NCBI GenBank assembly: GCA_022821645.1
Contig: JAJEDE010000006.1
Span: 1-49,176, forward strand
Direction: 5' to 3'
Length of the DNA: 49,176 nt
Source of the DNA: Chloroflexota bacterium
GTDB taxonomy: Bacteria; Chloroflexota; UBA11872
Part shown: in pieces, positions 30,498 through 39,821 of the stretch
Numbering within the stretch: the stretch's first letter is position 1
Layout of the letters: each line of letters begins with the position of its first letter
Translations under genes and position numbers: made by a program
The notes under the pieces: generated by a model
What the model was told of the DNA's origin: nothing
Database searches by the model: none
Seen by the model: only the letters and a program-made list of their open reading frames with translations

Positions 30498-30501
30498 CAC
30501 C

Positions 30502-30516
30502 GGAGTTCGTACCATC
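30502..30516 (+). promoter_or_regulatory. Shine-Dalgarno plus ATC start site of rbfA
   Basis: GGAG at 30502-30505 precedes ATC at 30514 by eight bases, just after the infB stop (30495-30497). Canonical in-frame starts (TTG 30463, GTG 30415, TTG 30409) all lie inside infB and lack a good ribosome site. Confidence 0.5.
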
Positions 30517-30903
30517 AAGACTCGCCGTGCCCAACGGATTGAAGCTCAGATCGCTCGGGAGGTAAGCGACCTCCTTGAGCGTCACCTCGAAGATCCGGCG
30601 ATTGGATTCGTCACCGTGCAGCGAGTTTCGATCGCGCCCGATTTGGGCCACGCCGTGGTGTTTGTCACGCCGCTCGGCGACAGCCACGACATCGAGCAGT
30701 CTGTGGCCGCGTTGCAGCGTGCGTCGGCGTACGTTCGCCGGGAGCTCTCGACTCGCATTCGCGTGTACCGCATCCCGCAGATTCGGTTTCAACTGGATCC
30801 ACAGATGCTGACGGTTGCGCCGATGATCCAGCGCAGTGCCGAAGGCGATCCAACCGACGACGGGATGCAAGCCGTCGCAGCGCAACCCGACGATGGCCCG
30901 TGA
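30514..30903 (+). CDS. rbfA: Ribosome-binding factor A, apparent ATC start
   Basis: RbfA binds the 30S subunit during 16S rRNA 5'-end maturation. From ATC 30514 the protein has 129 residues, the family's usual size, and begins KTRRAQRIEAQIAREVSDLL, which aligns with normal RbfA N-termini. FVTVQRVSIAPDLGHAVVFV and RIPQIRFQLD follow in the KH-like fold. Longer versions from TTG/GTG inside infB add only a Ser/Arg-rich shadow of infB. This is the second apparent ATC start in the operon. The 3' end overlaps truB by 11 bases. Confidence 0.85.
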   Translation: MKTRRAQRIEAQIAREVSDLLERHLEDPAIGFVTVQRVSIAPDLGHAVVFVTPLGDSHDIEQSVAALQRASAYVRRELSTRIRVYRIPQIRFQLDPQMLTVAPMIQRSAEGDPTDDGMQAVAAQPDDGP

Positions 30904-31849
30904 GGGAGAGGCTCCGCCAAACGGCGGTTTTCTCAATATCTTCAAACCGATTGGCGCTAGTTCCACGCAGGTCGTCGGCCGGACTCGCCGCACCGTTGGC
31001 GTGCGCCGCGTAGGGCATTGCGGCACCCTGGATCCACTGGCCTGGGGTGTGCTGCCGGTCGCGGTGGGACGCGCCACTCGTTTGAGCAGTTTCGTCTTGG
31101 AAATGCCAAAGTCGTATCAGGCCGCTGTGCTCTTCGGTGTCGATACGCCCTCCCATGACTTGGAGACGCCTCCGACGGCTGGGCCTTGCCCGTCACCGGA
31201 GCCTCAGACCGTGGAGCAACTGCTCCCAGCTTTCGTCGGCGCTATTGAACAGCGTCCGCCGGAATACTCGGCCCTGCGAGTCGGCGGCGTCCGCGCCTAT
31301 CGTTCGGCTCGCGCCGGTCGGCGCGTAGATCTGCCTGCGCGCCAAGTTCACATTCGCTCACTGAGCCTTATTGCCGCTGGTCGAGTCGGCGTGCGCGTGG
31401 CTGACGGTCGTCTGCGCTTTGGTAGCGGTTCGGGCTGGCAGGACGCCCTGCTGGCGGGACTTCAGATCGAGTGCTCGTCTGGCACATATATTCGCGCGCT
31501 CGCGCGAGACCTGGGGGCGGCCATCGGCTGTGGCGCTACCCTATTTGGACTGATCCGCACTCGCGTTGGTCCGTTTACCCTGGGTGCTTCGACCGAGATG
31601 TGGCAGCTTGCCACTGCGGTCCAACACGGATTCTTCAGCACGCTGGTCTATGCCCCTGACACCGTAGTTGAGCATCTGCCGTCGGCGATCCTGAGCGACA
31701 GAGATCGCATTGAGTTCAGCCACGGTCGCTCACTGCGCCGGGCGCCCACCGGAATGCACCGTCTGTACGATGGTGACGGAGGCTTTCTTGGCCTGGCCAA
31801 CGGCCAAGCTGGCTCGTGGTCGCCCCGAATCGTCTGGAATCCAGCGTAG
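30893..31849 (+). CDS. truB: tRNA pseudouridine(55) synthase TruB
   Basis: Makes pseudouridine 55 in the T-loop of tRNAs. The 318 residues include GGFLNIFKPIGASSTQVV, the catalytic Asp47 in HCGTLDPLAWGVLPVAVG, and IECSSGTYIRALARDLG in the second core motif. A C-terminal PUA-like region follows. ATG 30893 is inside the last codons of rbfA; an upstream in-frame start at 30836 would add a shadow of rbfA. Its TAG shares a base with the ribF GTG. Confidence 0.94.
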   Translation: MAREGEAPPNGGFLNIFKPIGASSTQVVGRTRRTVGVRRVGHCGTLDPLAWGVLPVAVGRATRLSSFVLEMPKSYQAAVLFGVDTPSHDLETPPTAGPCPSPEPQTVEQLLPAFVGAIEQRPPEYSALRVGGVRAYRSARAGRRVDLPARQVHIRSLSLIAAGRVGVRVADGRLRFGSGSGWQDALLAGLQIECSSGTYIRALARDLGAAIGCGATLFGLIRTRVGPFTLGASTEMWQLATAVQHGFFSTLVYAPDTVVEHLPSAILSDRDRIEFSHGRSLRRAPTGMHRLYDGDGGFLGLANGQAGSWSPRIVWNPA

Positions 31850-32841
31850 TGGGACAGGCCCAGAATGCACGTCGCGTGCGCGTATTTCGCGAGGACGACT
31901 CCTTCGTTCCCCTGGGCGGCGCTGCAGTGACGGTTGGACGCTTTGATGGCGTTCACCGGGGTCACCGCGCGTTGCTGCAAGCAGCCTGCCGGGCGGCTGC
32001 CGGCCGCGGTGACGATCGCGCGATTGCGGTCACCCTCTGGCCTCCGCCCGAATGGGTGCTGCGGCCCTCCGAACCTCGCCGACTGTTGACCACACTTGAC
32101 GACCGGATCGCGTTGCTGGCGGCATCCGGTGTGGATGACATCGTCGTTTTGCGCTTCGACCAGCAATTCTCTCGCCGCTCGGCTGAGGACTTTCTTGGTG
32201 ACCTCGTACACAGGCTGGACATGCGGACGCTTGTTACCGGTCCTACCGCGGCCATTGGACGAGATCGCGAAGGTACGCCCGATGTCATCGCGCGGTTGGC
32301 GCCACGCCTGGGGTTTACTCACCTGCCCGTGCGCTATGAGGGTGCTCCAGGCGCCATTTCTAGCACCCGGGCTCGTAGCGCCCTGGCTTTGGGTGAGGTG
32401 GACCGACTTCGGGCAATCCTTGACCGAAGCCATAGTCTGTACGGCACCGTTGGTCGCGGCGATGGTCGAGGCCGCGAATTAGGGTTTCCGACGGCCAACG
32501 TCGACTTTCCCCAGTGGTTGGTCCTCCCGGCAGATGGCGTCTATGTCGGATCAGCGCTCGTAAACGGTGATTCGGCGTCGTATCCGGCCTTGATCAGCGT
32601 GGGAACGCGTCCGACGTTTGACTACCAGGCGCGCCTCTTCGAAGTCCATCTCTTGGGATTCAACCGTGATATCTATGGTCGTGGCTTGCGCACCTTCATC
32701 CATGCCTGGCTGCGTGGTCAGGAAGCGTTTGGCTCGGTCGAGGACCTGGTAACCGCCATGCGGCGCGATCGTGAGGCCGCCGAGACCATGGATCTCGGCG
32801 GGACAGATGGATCGAAGCCCTTCTGTCAGGTGCCAAACTGA
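31849..32841 (+). CDS. ribF: Bifunctional riboflavin kinase/FAD synthetase
   Basis: Converts riboflavin to FMN and then FAD. The 330 residues comprise an N-terminal adenylyltransferase domain with VTVGRFDGVHRGHRALL and STRARSAL, and a C-terminal flavokinase domain (about 200-315) with LGFPTANVD and the DGVYVG strand. GTG 31849 overlaps the truB stop by one base (TAGTG), so it is the last gene of the nusA operon. The rpsO gene that often follows is absent. Confidence 0.93.
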   Translation: MGQAQNARRVRVFREDDSFVPLGGAAVTVGRFDGVHRGHRALLQAACRAAAGRGDDRAIAVTLWPPPEWVLRPSEPRRLLTTLDDRIALLAASGVDDIVVLRFDQQFSRRSAEDFLGDLVHRLDMRTLVTGPTAAIGRDREGTPDVIARLAPRLGFTHLPVRYEGAPGAISSTRARSALALGEVDRLRAILDRSHSLYGTVGRGDGRGRELGFPTANVDFPQWLVLPADGVYVGSALVNGDSASYPALISVGTRPTFDYQARLFEVHLLGFNRDIYGRGLRTFIHAWLRGQEAFGSVEDLVTAMRRDREAAETMDLGGTDGSKPFCQVPN

Positions 32842-32993
32842 TTGCCGCGGCGTGACCAGGGGATCGCGGGCTCCAATCGAGCGCGCTGCTGTGCCACCAT
32901 GTGGACTGTGCAGCCAGGTCGTCGATAGAGGCTATTCGGAAGCACTTCAGGCATCTTGGGCCTAGACGACGCAGTGAACTCGGGCGGTGACAA

Positions 32994-33716
32994 ATGCGTG
33001 AAGCTAGGCGGAGATCTGGCCAGAGCCCTGGTCAGAGCCCCGATCCCGGCGCACTGAAGCGACGCTATCTGCAGCAGGTTGAGGTTTTCCAGGACCTAAC
33101 TGAAGCGCAGATCTATGAGGTCGAGCGCAGCACCCGCATGTCCAGGGTTGGTCCCGGGCGAATCCTCTACCAGCCGGACGATAAGTCGGAGACGCTGTTC
33201 CTCTTGAAGACTGGTCATGTTCAGATCTACCGAATCTCCCTCGAAGGGAAACGATTCGTCATATCAAATATCGAGCCAGGCATGTTCTTCGGCGAGATGG
33301 CCTTGCTGGGCCAGGCGCTCCATGACTCGTTTGCCGAAGCACTGCAGGAATCGACGCTGTGTGTCATCAGTCGACGCGACTTGGAATACCTGATCGGTCG
33401 TTTTCCAACAATCGGGGTTCGCATCATGCAGACCCTGGCAGATCGTCTCAGCGAGGCTGAGACGCAACTTGAGGACTTAGCGCTCAAGTCGCTCACCGCT
33501 CGACTCGCGAGTTTGATACTGCGTCTTTCCTCGGGTGCCAACGCCCGCGTTACGGGACTGACGCACAGTGACATGGCTGAACGAGTAGGGACATCGCGCG
33601 AGACTGCCACGCAGGCCCTCAATGAACTTAAGAACGCGGGAATGATTGCCATTGGCCGCAAACGCATTGACGTCCTGGATCGCCAAGCGCTGGAGGACCT
33701 GGCGGAAGCGTATTGA
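32994..33716 (+). CDS. Crp/Fnr family transcriptional regulator
   Basis: A 240-residue regulator. The cyclic-nucleotide-binding-type beta-barrel (about 30-140) contains GPGRILYQPDDKSETLFLLKTGHVQIY and MFFGEMALLG. A dimerisation helix (about 145-170) leads to a winged HTH (about 185-225) with HSDMAERVGTSRETATQALNEL. There are no Fnr-type cysteine clusters. The residues binding cAMP in Crp are only partly recognisable, so the ligand is open. The N-terminus carries a small SGQSPGQSP duplication. It stands alone; the 152 bases upstream show no clear promoter. Confidence 0.92.
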   Translation: MREARRRSGQSPGQSPDPGALKRRYLQQVEVFQDLTEAQIYEVERSTRMSRVGPGRILYQPDDKSETLFLLKTGHVQIYRISLEGKRFVISNIEPGMFFGEMALLGQALHDSFAEALQESTLCVISRRDLEYLIGRFPTIGVRIMQTLADRLSEAETQLEDLALKSLTARLASLILRLSSGANARVTGLTHSDMAERVGTSRETATQALNELKNAGMIAIGRKRIDVLDRQALEDLAEAY

Positions 33717-33822
33717 CATCGCACGGGATGGCGAAAATCGAACGAAAGCACATTGGATATGCCACGATGCCAAAAAACGCGCATCATGCCACCTGTCATC
33801 CATCGCAAGGAGTTGAGCGCCC

Positions 33823-35424
33823 ATGTTTGGACGGCGGCCAAGCGTCACCTCGCGCCGCGGCGTAGTCGCGGCGGCCCATCCCCTGGCCGCGCAGGCGGGG
33901 GCCCGCGTTCTCTCCAACGGCGGCAATGCCTTTGACGCCGCGGTGGCCACGGCAGCCGCGCTCGATGTCGTCGAGCCGTATATGTCCGGCCTCGCCGGTA
34001 TGGGCACCGCGATGGTCTATGTGGCCGCCGAGCGGCGCGTGCGTTGCCTGGATTTCACGCCTGCCGTTCCACTCAAGTTTGACCCTATTGCGCGACGCGA
34101 CGATGACTTGACCCGCGGTCCGCACGGGGTAGGCCCTCCCGCCAGTCTGGCCGGCTGGATGAAGCTGCTGGACACGTACGGGACGAAGAGCACCGCCGAA
34201 CTCTTTGCCGACGCCATTGATCTGGCTCGCGCCGGCTTCCCAGTCAGCGAAGGCAACGCCCACATGATCGGCGGTCGCCTGAACGACATTGCCGAGATAT
34301 TCGCCGGCTGGTCGGAAATCTTCCTCGACGACGGCGAAGAGCCCGACGCCGGTTGGATGCTGCATCAGCACGATCTGGCCGACACCTACGAGGCGCTTGT
34401 GAGCGAGGGGCCGGACTACCTCTACGACGGTGAGTTGGGCCAGGCCCTGGTCAACGAGATCCAGACACTCGGCGGCGCGCTCTCCATGGACGACTTGGCC
34501 GCTGTCGAGGCCCGCTGGCAGGAGCCGATTCGGATCGACTACCGCGGTCTCGAAGTGAACGGCGCCCCGCCGCCATCCGAAGGCTTTCAGATGCTGATGA
34601 CGCTCGGGCTCGTCGCGCACCTGAATATCGGCGACCTGGAGCGAAACGGCGTGGATCACCTGGACGCGATCATCCGCGCGGTTCGCCTGTCGTCCCGCGA
34701 GCGCTTCCGGCACGCCAACGCGCCAATCGAAATCGTGGAGGAGATTCTGGGAGACGAGAACCTGGATCGGCTTCGCGAAATGCTCGACTCGCCCGAAGCT
34801 CTGAACGGTCCCACCGAACAGATCGGCGCCCCGGCACCTCCGGGATCTCAGCCTGATCCCATGCTTGAACACACCACCTCGTTCTCGGTCATGGATGCTG
34901 AAGGGAACGCGGTCTGTCTCACCCAGAGCCTCGGCGCCGGTTTTGGCTCAGGAATCGTGGTTCAGGGACATGGCGTGCTGACCAATGACCTGCTCCGATG
35001 GGGCGATCTGAACCCACTCAGCCCGAATCACCTTTACCCGGGCGCGCCGCTGTCATTGCCGATTGCCCCCACCATCTCGCTGCGCGACGGCGAACCGGTG
35101 CTGGCGTTGGGAACGCCCGGCAGCTACGGCATCTGCCAAACCCAGCCGCAGGCCCTGGTGCAGCATGTGGACTTTGGGATGGACGTGCAGTCAGCCATCG
35201 AAGCCCCCCGCATGCGGCTGATGGATGGCGACCTGGTGCTTGTCGAATCACGCATCAATCAGAGCGTGATTGACGATCTTGCCGCTCGCGGCCACGGCGC
35301 GGAAGCGACCGACCCCTGGACCATGTCCGTCGGTGGTATGCAGGGCGCTAGCCGCAACCCGGCCACCGGCGCGCTCCAAGGCGGCGCCGATCCGCGACGA
35401 GATGGCTACGCCATCGGCGTGTGA
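33823..35424 (+). CDS. Gamma-glutamyltransferase family protein (Ntn hydrolase)
   Basis: A 533-residue precursor that should self-cleave before Thr351 (HTTSFSVMDAEGNAV), the nucleophile of GGT-type Ntn hydrolases. Other family blocks are AAAHPLAAQAGARVLSNGGNAFDAAVA and a GTPGSYGI loop. Where E. coli GGT has the substrate-binding Arg (DFREMAP), this protein reads DFTPAVPL, so the gamma-glutamyl carboxylate contact is missing and the substrate may differ. There is no signal peptide, so it is probably cytoplasmic. AAGGAG lies 10 bases before the ATG. GGT-like enzymes also include cephalosporin acylases and related amidases. Confidence 0.88.
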   Translation: MFGRRPSVTSRRGVVAAAHPLAAQAGARVLSNGGNAFDAAVATAAALDVVEPYMSGLAGMGTAMVYVAAERRVRCLDFTPAVPLKFDPIARRDDDLTRGPHGVGPPASLAGWMKLLDTYGTKSTAELFADAIDLARAGFPVSEGNAHMIGGRLNDIAEIFAGWSEIFLDDGEEPDAGWMLHQHDLADTYEALVSEGPDYLYDGELGQALVNEIQTLGGALSMDDLAAVEARWQEPIRIDYRGLEVNGAPPPSEGFQMLMTLGLVAHLNIGDLERNGVDHLDAIIRAVRLSSRERFRHANAPIEIVEEILGDENLDRLREMLDSPEALNGPTEQIGAPAPPGSQPDPMLEHTTSFSVMDAEGNAVCLTQSLGAGFGSGIVVQGHGVLTNDLLRWGDLNPLSPNHLYPGAPLSLPIAPTISLRDGEPVLALGTPGSYGICQTQPQALVQHVDFGMDVQSAIEAPRMRLMDGDLVLVESRINQSVIDDLAARGHGAEATDPWTMSVGGMQGASRNPATGALQGGADPRRDGYAIGV

Positions 35425-35538
35425 CCGGAAGCTTGATGTGGTGAGGTATCGGGCCGCATTGAGCGATGCGACCTGGTGCCCGGAGCGCCACTTGGTCGCT
35501 GCTTCGCCACATGCAGGCACGGTAGGAGTGTTGTTCGA

Positions 35539-36801
35539 GTGCGCATAGTCCATGCGGCAGATATCCACCTGGACACACCGTTTCGGCGGCACGACGCGGC
35601 GCTGCGGCGGCGACTTCAGCAAGCGGGCCGTGAAGCCTTCAGCGCTCTTGTCGATCTCACCCTCGAAGAGCGAGCGGACGCCCTCGTGATAGCCGGCGAC
35701 CTCTTCGACAACGAATGGCTGACCATCGCCACTGAACGGGTGCTGACCCGTGAACTGCGACGGCTGACCGACGCCGACGTCACCGTGGTGTACGCCACCG
35801 GCAACCACGACCCTGGCCGTACCAACTACCGCGCCGCCCACATCGACTGGCCGTCCACCAACTTTCACCTGCATAGCTCCCGGACTCCGCGAAGGATTCC
35901 GATCCGTCGCGATGGCGAACCGATCGGCTGGGTCGTGGGTGCCGGGCATCAGACGACTCACGAAGCGACCAACCTCGCGTCAACTTTCCCGCCCGCGCCG
36001 GGGCCTCAACCCGCGGTTGGGCTGCTACACGCCGACGTGGGCGGTGCTCAGGGGGCGCCGGATGACGAAGCTGGCAACGTCTACGCTCCCGCGGCCCTTG
36101 CCGACCTTGATTCGAGCTACGACTACTGGGCGTTGGGACACATCCACAAGCGGCAACGTCTCAGAGAGGACTCTCCCGTTTGGTATCCCGGAAACCTGCA
36201 AGGACGCGACTTTGGCGAGACAGGGGCGAAGGGAGTGCTCGTAGTTGATCTCAATCCGCCCGAGCTACCACAGGTTCGCTTTCTGCCCGTGGCGCCAGTG
36301 CGTTGGGAACGTCTCACGGTCTCGAATCTGGGTGAGGCTCGCGCCATCGGTGACGTCCACACGGCAGTTCGAGCGGCGTTCGATGACCTGCTCGAAGCGG
36401 ACGAGCACGTGCTCCTTGGCCAAGACTGGATCCTGCGCGTGGAGCTGTCGGGTCCCTGCCCGCTCACGGCGGTGCTCCGAAGCGACGAGGAACGCGACGG
36501 TCTTGCCGAGTACCTTGGCGAATCCCTCGGCGCGCTGGAGGTTGAAGTTCGCGATGCCGGGCTCTCTCCGCCTATTGATCTGAGTCACCACGTTGGCCAG
36601 CGACACGTGCTTGGCGAGGCCTTGGAGTTGATTGAGCAGGCAGGTCGAGACGACACGCTTCTGTCCAGATTAGCTCCATCGGAGTTGGCTGGTGGCGACG
36701 AGCAAGCTGAAGAGGGTGAGCGTCTGCAGTACCTTCGTGGGCTTCTCGACGGACTTGACGCAGCCGCGGCGGAACGTCTCCTCCGCTCAGACTCCACATG
36801 A
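35539..36801 (+). CDS. DNA repair exonuclease subunit, SbcD/YhaO-like metallophosphoesterase
   Basis: Two-metal nuclease of the Mre11/SbcD type. The 420 residues start MRIVHAADIHLDTPF and have the motifs DIHLD, GDLFDNE, GNHDPG, LLHADVGG and GHIHKRQ, giving all catalytic metal ligands. GTG 35539 is chosen because AGGAG lies about 10 bases upstream and the protein then begins directly with the nuclease fold. The C-terminal third (about 280-420) is an acidic, helical capping region as in YhaO. Its TGA overlaps the ATPase ATG by four bases, so the pair is made together as an Mre11-Rad50-like complex. Confidence 0.92.
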   Translation: MRIVHAADIHLDTPFRRHDAALRRRLQQAGREAFSALVDLTLEERADALVIAGDLFDNEWLTIATERVLTRELRRLTDADVTVVYATGNHDPGRTNYRAAHIDWPSTNFHLHSSRTPRRIPIRRDGEPIGWVVGAGHQTTHEATNLASTFPPAPGPQPAVGLLHADVGGAQGAPDDEAGNVYAPAALADLDSSYDYWALGHIHKRQRLREDSPVWYPGNLQGRDFGETGAKGVLVVDLNPPELPQVRFLPVAPVRWERLTVSNLGEARAIGDVHTAVRAAFDDLLEADEHVLLGQDWILRVELSGPCPLTAVLRSDEERDGLAEYLGESLGALEVEVRDAGLSPPIDLSHHVGQRHVLGEALELIEQAGRDDTLLSRLAPSELAGGDEQAEEGERLQYLRGLLDGLDAAAAERLLRSDST

Positions 36802-39770
36802 GGATCGACGGCTGGTCCATAGGCGCCTTTGGGCCGATTGACCAATGGACCGTGTCGGGTATGGCGGACGACGACGTGGTCGTGGTGCTAGGGCCCAACG
36901 AGTCCGGCAAGAGCGCCCTCTTCGAGTTCTTTGCCAGCGCCTTGTTTGGTTTCTCGCCTGCCAGGGCCGAGGCGCATCCGTATCGGCCGTGGGACGGTCG
37001 CTTTCTCGACGGCCGGCTGGACGTGGAGTTGAGTGGCGGCGAGCAGATTCGAATTGCGCGCAGGCTTACGTCGAGGCCCGAGGGGCGCATCATCCGCGGA
37101 CAGACTGAGGCGCGGCTGGCCAATAGGCCGGTTCCTGCGGTTGGCCTCATGACGCGCGACGTGTTCAAGAACGTCTACGCGCTGACCCAGGAGGAAGCGC
37201 TGGGCCTGGACGCTCGGGCCTGGCAACACGTTCAGGACCGGGTGTTGGGCGGTAGCTCGTACGACTTTCTGCGTCCGTCGCGTGAGGTGGTGCGCGCGTT
37301 GGACACCGAACGTCGGCGTCTCTGGCGACCTGACCGTCGCGGACGGCCGGAGGCTCGCGAAATTGCGGCCCGGATCAGAGGCTTGCGGGATGGTCTTCGC
37401 GAGGCCGCTCAGCGACGCGCGCAGATTGAAACGGCCGACGAGCGACTTCAGGAGATCGCGGCGGAACTCGCCGGTCACACCCGCGAGTTACAGCGTATTG
37501 AGTTGGCCCTGGAGCGAGACGCCACGTTGGCGCCGCTGGTTGGGCGGGTTGAACGCTTGGAGCGATTGACGGCTCAGGCCGATCACCTGCTGCCGGAAGC
37601 CGACTTGCCCGATGACCTTCCGGACCGTCGCGATGCCGTCATCGAGCAAATCGACGAGCTCTCGAAGGCTCGAGAGACGCATCTGCGCGAGATCGAGGAT
37701 CACGAACAGGTAGTCGAGATCGCCGATCCAACCAGGCGTCTCTTGCAAGCCCGCGTAGCCATCGAACGCCAGGACCGCGAACTTGCGCTTGCCCGCGCCG
37801 ATCAGGATCGAATCGACAGCATGAACGCGGAACTTCAACGTCGCGATGGCGCCCTGCGCGAAGTCGCCGTGCGAGCGCTCGTCTCCGAGCACGTCGATGC
37901 GGAAACGGGTGACGCGATTCTCAGTCTTTCCGTTGCCGAATTGCGCGGTCGGCTCAATGCCTCCAACGAGGCGAGCCAAAGGCTCGACGCGGCGTCGGAA
38001 GCTGCGCGAGCTGCTGAGTCAGAGCGAGCGCGCTTGGAGCAGGCACTTGCCGATTCCGAGTCGGCGCAAAGCCGGGCCGAACTTGATGCGCGATTACGAA
38101 CACTCCACGAAATTGAATCCGCCCAAAGACTGGGCGCCGCGCATTCCTCGCAGACTCGGTCGTTGCCAAGTGCATCGCTCGTTTCCCTGGGACTGGTCGG
38201 GGTGGTCCTGCTGGGGCTTGGCTTGGGCATTGGAGGGCTGGCCGGCACGTTGCTGGCCATCGTAGGAGCGGCAGGCTTGGCCGCCGCAGTCGTTCTCAGC
38301 TACCTGCGCCGCCCGGCAGTTGCGTCTGCGGCTACTGATCTGGATGCCTGGCTCCGGCAGTTGGACCTTGACGCCAATGCCGACATCCCAGCCGAAATCA
38401 CCCGTACCCAAACCGCGCGCGACTCAGCGCTGCGGCGGGAGTTGGACGCTGAGCGACTGGCGCGAGCGCAGGAGGCCGAATCGACGGCCCGTGAAACCGC
38501 GCGCACCGCAAAGACCGCGTTCCACGCCGCGCGGGCCGAGTTTCTTGGAGTGATTGCCAGTGTCCCAGTGGCTCCGATCCACCGCGAGGCGCCCTCGGAA
38601 GGGCTGGCTCGCGACCTGGAAGAAATGCGCCAGGCAATCCAGGACACGCGACGTCTCCAGCGCAATCGACATCAAGTGGCCCAGCGGCTGACGGCTTGGC
38701 GCGCCGAAGTCGAACGACTGCGCCAGACGCTCCAAGTCGAATTGCCTGCCGATCCCTACGAAGCAGCACCTGCGGCCCGGCGTGCGCTGAGTGAGGCGAT
38801 AGAAGCCGAGCGTGCCGCATCCGAAGCTATAGTGGCGCTCACTGGATTACGCCAGAGCCTCGAGGCCTGTAATCGCGAATGTGATGCCGCAATACTTGAT
38901 CTTGAGCGGATCGATACCTCCTTGGCCGCTCTTGACCCGGAGGGCGCAGAGGCGCTGGTGGGACTCGATAGGTTCCGCCAGGCCTTGGAGCTCCGAGCCG
39001 AGGCGAGCCGGGTCCTGACCGATCTGGAACGTGACGCACCGGGCTGGCGTGAGCGTGTCGCCGAGGCGGAGACGCTAGTCGCTGCTGGCGAGTCCGTCGG
39101 TCTGAGTGATGCCGAACGAGTTGAACGTCGCCTTCGGGCGGACGAGCTGCGGGCTTTGGGGCAAGACCTGGCGGCCGAAAAGGGCCGGTTGACGACCGAA
39201 CGGGACCGTGTGGCCGGCGAGCCGGGACCTGCGCACATCATGGGCGCCATTCAGGCCGCCGAGGAACAACTGGACTTTGTGCGGCGTGAGCACGACCGGT
39301 TGGCTCTGCTGCGCCAGGTCGTCCTCATGGCCGAGCACTCATATCGCGAGCGCTACCAGGCACCGCTTCTGCAGGCCGCTGGCGGCCACTTGCGCCACTT
39401 TACCGGTGGGCGCTATGACTTGCTAACGGTTGATGACGCCTCGTCTAGTGACGTGAAGCTTCAAGTTCGCCGGACCGGTGAGGACTTTCCTCAGGATGTC
39501 GACACTCCACTGAGCCGCGGAACGATTCAGCAGATTTACTTTGCGCTGCGGCTGGCGATGGTCGACCTGGTCGAAGGCGATGAACCGCTGCCGATATTCC
39601 TCGACGAAATGTTCGTCAACTGGGATCCGGGTCGCACGACGAGTGGCCTGGCGGCCTTGGCCAACATGCCCGGTGATCGGCAAGTTTTCCTGTTCACGGC
39701 CGACCCGTTCTGGGCCGAGCGAGCCGTGGAGGATGTGCCGGCGCATATCGTGCGCACGCCTGTGGCCTAG
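36798..39770 (+). CDS. SbcC/YhaN-like SMC-type ATPase with internal membrane hairpin
   Basis: A 990-residue Rad50/SbcC-like ATPase. The N-terminal head has P-loop GPNESGKS (32-39), long Glu/Arg/Ala coiled coils span about 190-455 and 510-900, and the C-terminal head has LPIFLDEMFVNWD (Walker B, about 930). In the middle, where Rad50 has a zinc hook, lie two hydrophobic segments (about 458-505; LVGVVLLGLGLGIGGLAGTLL), as in YhaN, so the complex is probably tethered to the membrane. No CxxC hook is present. The partner is the upstream nuclease. Confidence 0.9.
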   Translation: MRIDGWSIGAFGPIDQWTVSGMADDDVVVVLGPNESGKSALFEFFASALFGFSPARAEAHPYRPWDGRFLDGRLDVELSGGEQIRIARRLTSRPEGRIIRGQTEARLANRPVPAVGLMTRDVFKNVYALTQEEALGLDARAWQHVQDRVLGGSSYDFLRPSREVVRALDTERRRLWRPDRRGRPEAREIAARIRGLRDGLREAAQRRAQIETADERLQEIAAELAGHTRELQRIELALERDATLAPLVGRVERLERLTAQADHLLPEADLPDDLPDRRDAVIEQIDELSKARETHLREIEDHEQVVEIADPTRRLLQARVAIERQDRELALARADQDRIDSMNAELQRRDGALREVAVRALVSEHVDAETGDAILSLSVAELRGRLNASNEASQRLDAASEAARAAESERARLEQALADSESAQSRAELDARLRTLHEIESAQRLGAAHSSQTRSLPSASLVSLGLVGVVLLGLGLGIGGLAGTLLAIVGAAGLAAAVVLSYLRRPAVASAATDLDAWLRQLDLDANADIPAEITRTQTARDSALRRELDAERLARAQEAESTARETARTAKTAFHAARAEFLGVIASVPVAPIHREAPSEGLARDLEEMRQAIQDTRRLQRNRHQVAQRLTAWRAEVERLRQTLQVELPADPYEAAPAARRALSEAIEAERAASEAIVALTGLRQSLEACNRECDAAILDLERIDTSLAALDPEGAEALVGLDRFRQALELRAEASRVLTDLERDAPGWRERVAEAETLVAAGESVGLSDAERVERRLRADELRALGQDLAAEKGRLTTERDRVAGEPGPAHIMGAIQAAEEQLDFVRREHDRLALLRQVVLMAEHSYRERYQAPLLQAAGGHLRHFTGGRYDLLTVDDASSSDVKLQVRRTGEDFPQDVDTPLSRGTIQQIYFALRLAMVDLVEGDEPLPIFLDEMFVNWDPGRTTSGLAALANMPGDRQVFLFTADPFWAERAVEDVPAHIVRTPVA

Positions 39771-39821
39771 AGCCAATATCCCACCTCGGCGAGTGGCCGA
39801 GCGCTGTCGAGTCGGACGTGC

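Noticed and set aside
30409..30513. Longer RbfA beginning at TTG or GTG inside infB
   Set aside because: The added residues are a Ser/Arg-rich shadow of infB, there is no ribosome site, and it exceeds the family's normal N-terminus.
30836..30892. Longer TruB beginning inside rbfA
   Set aside because: Adds only a shadow of rbfA; ATG 30893 gives a normal TruB N-terminus.
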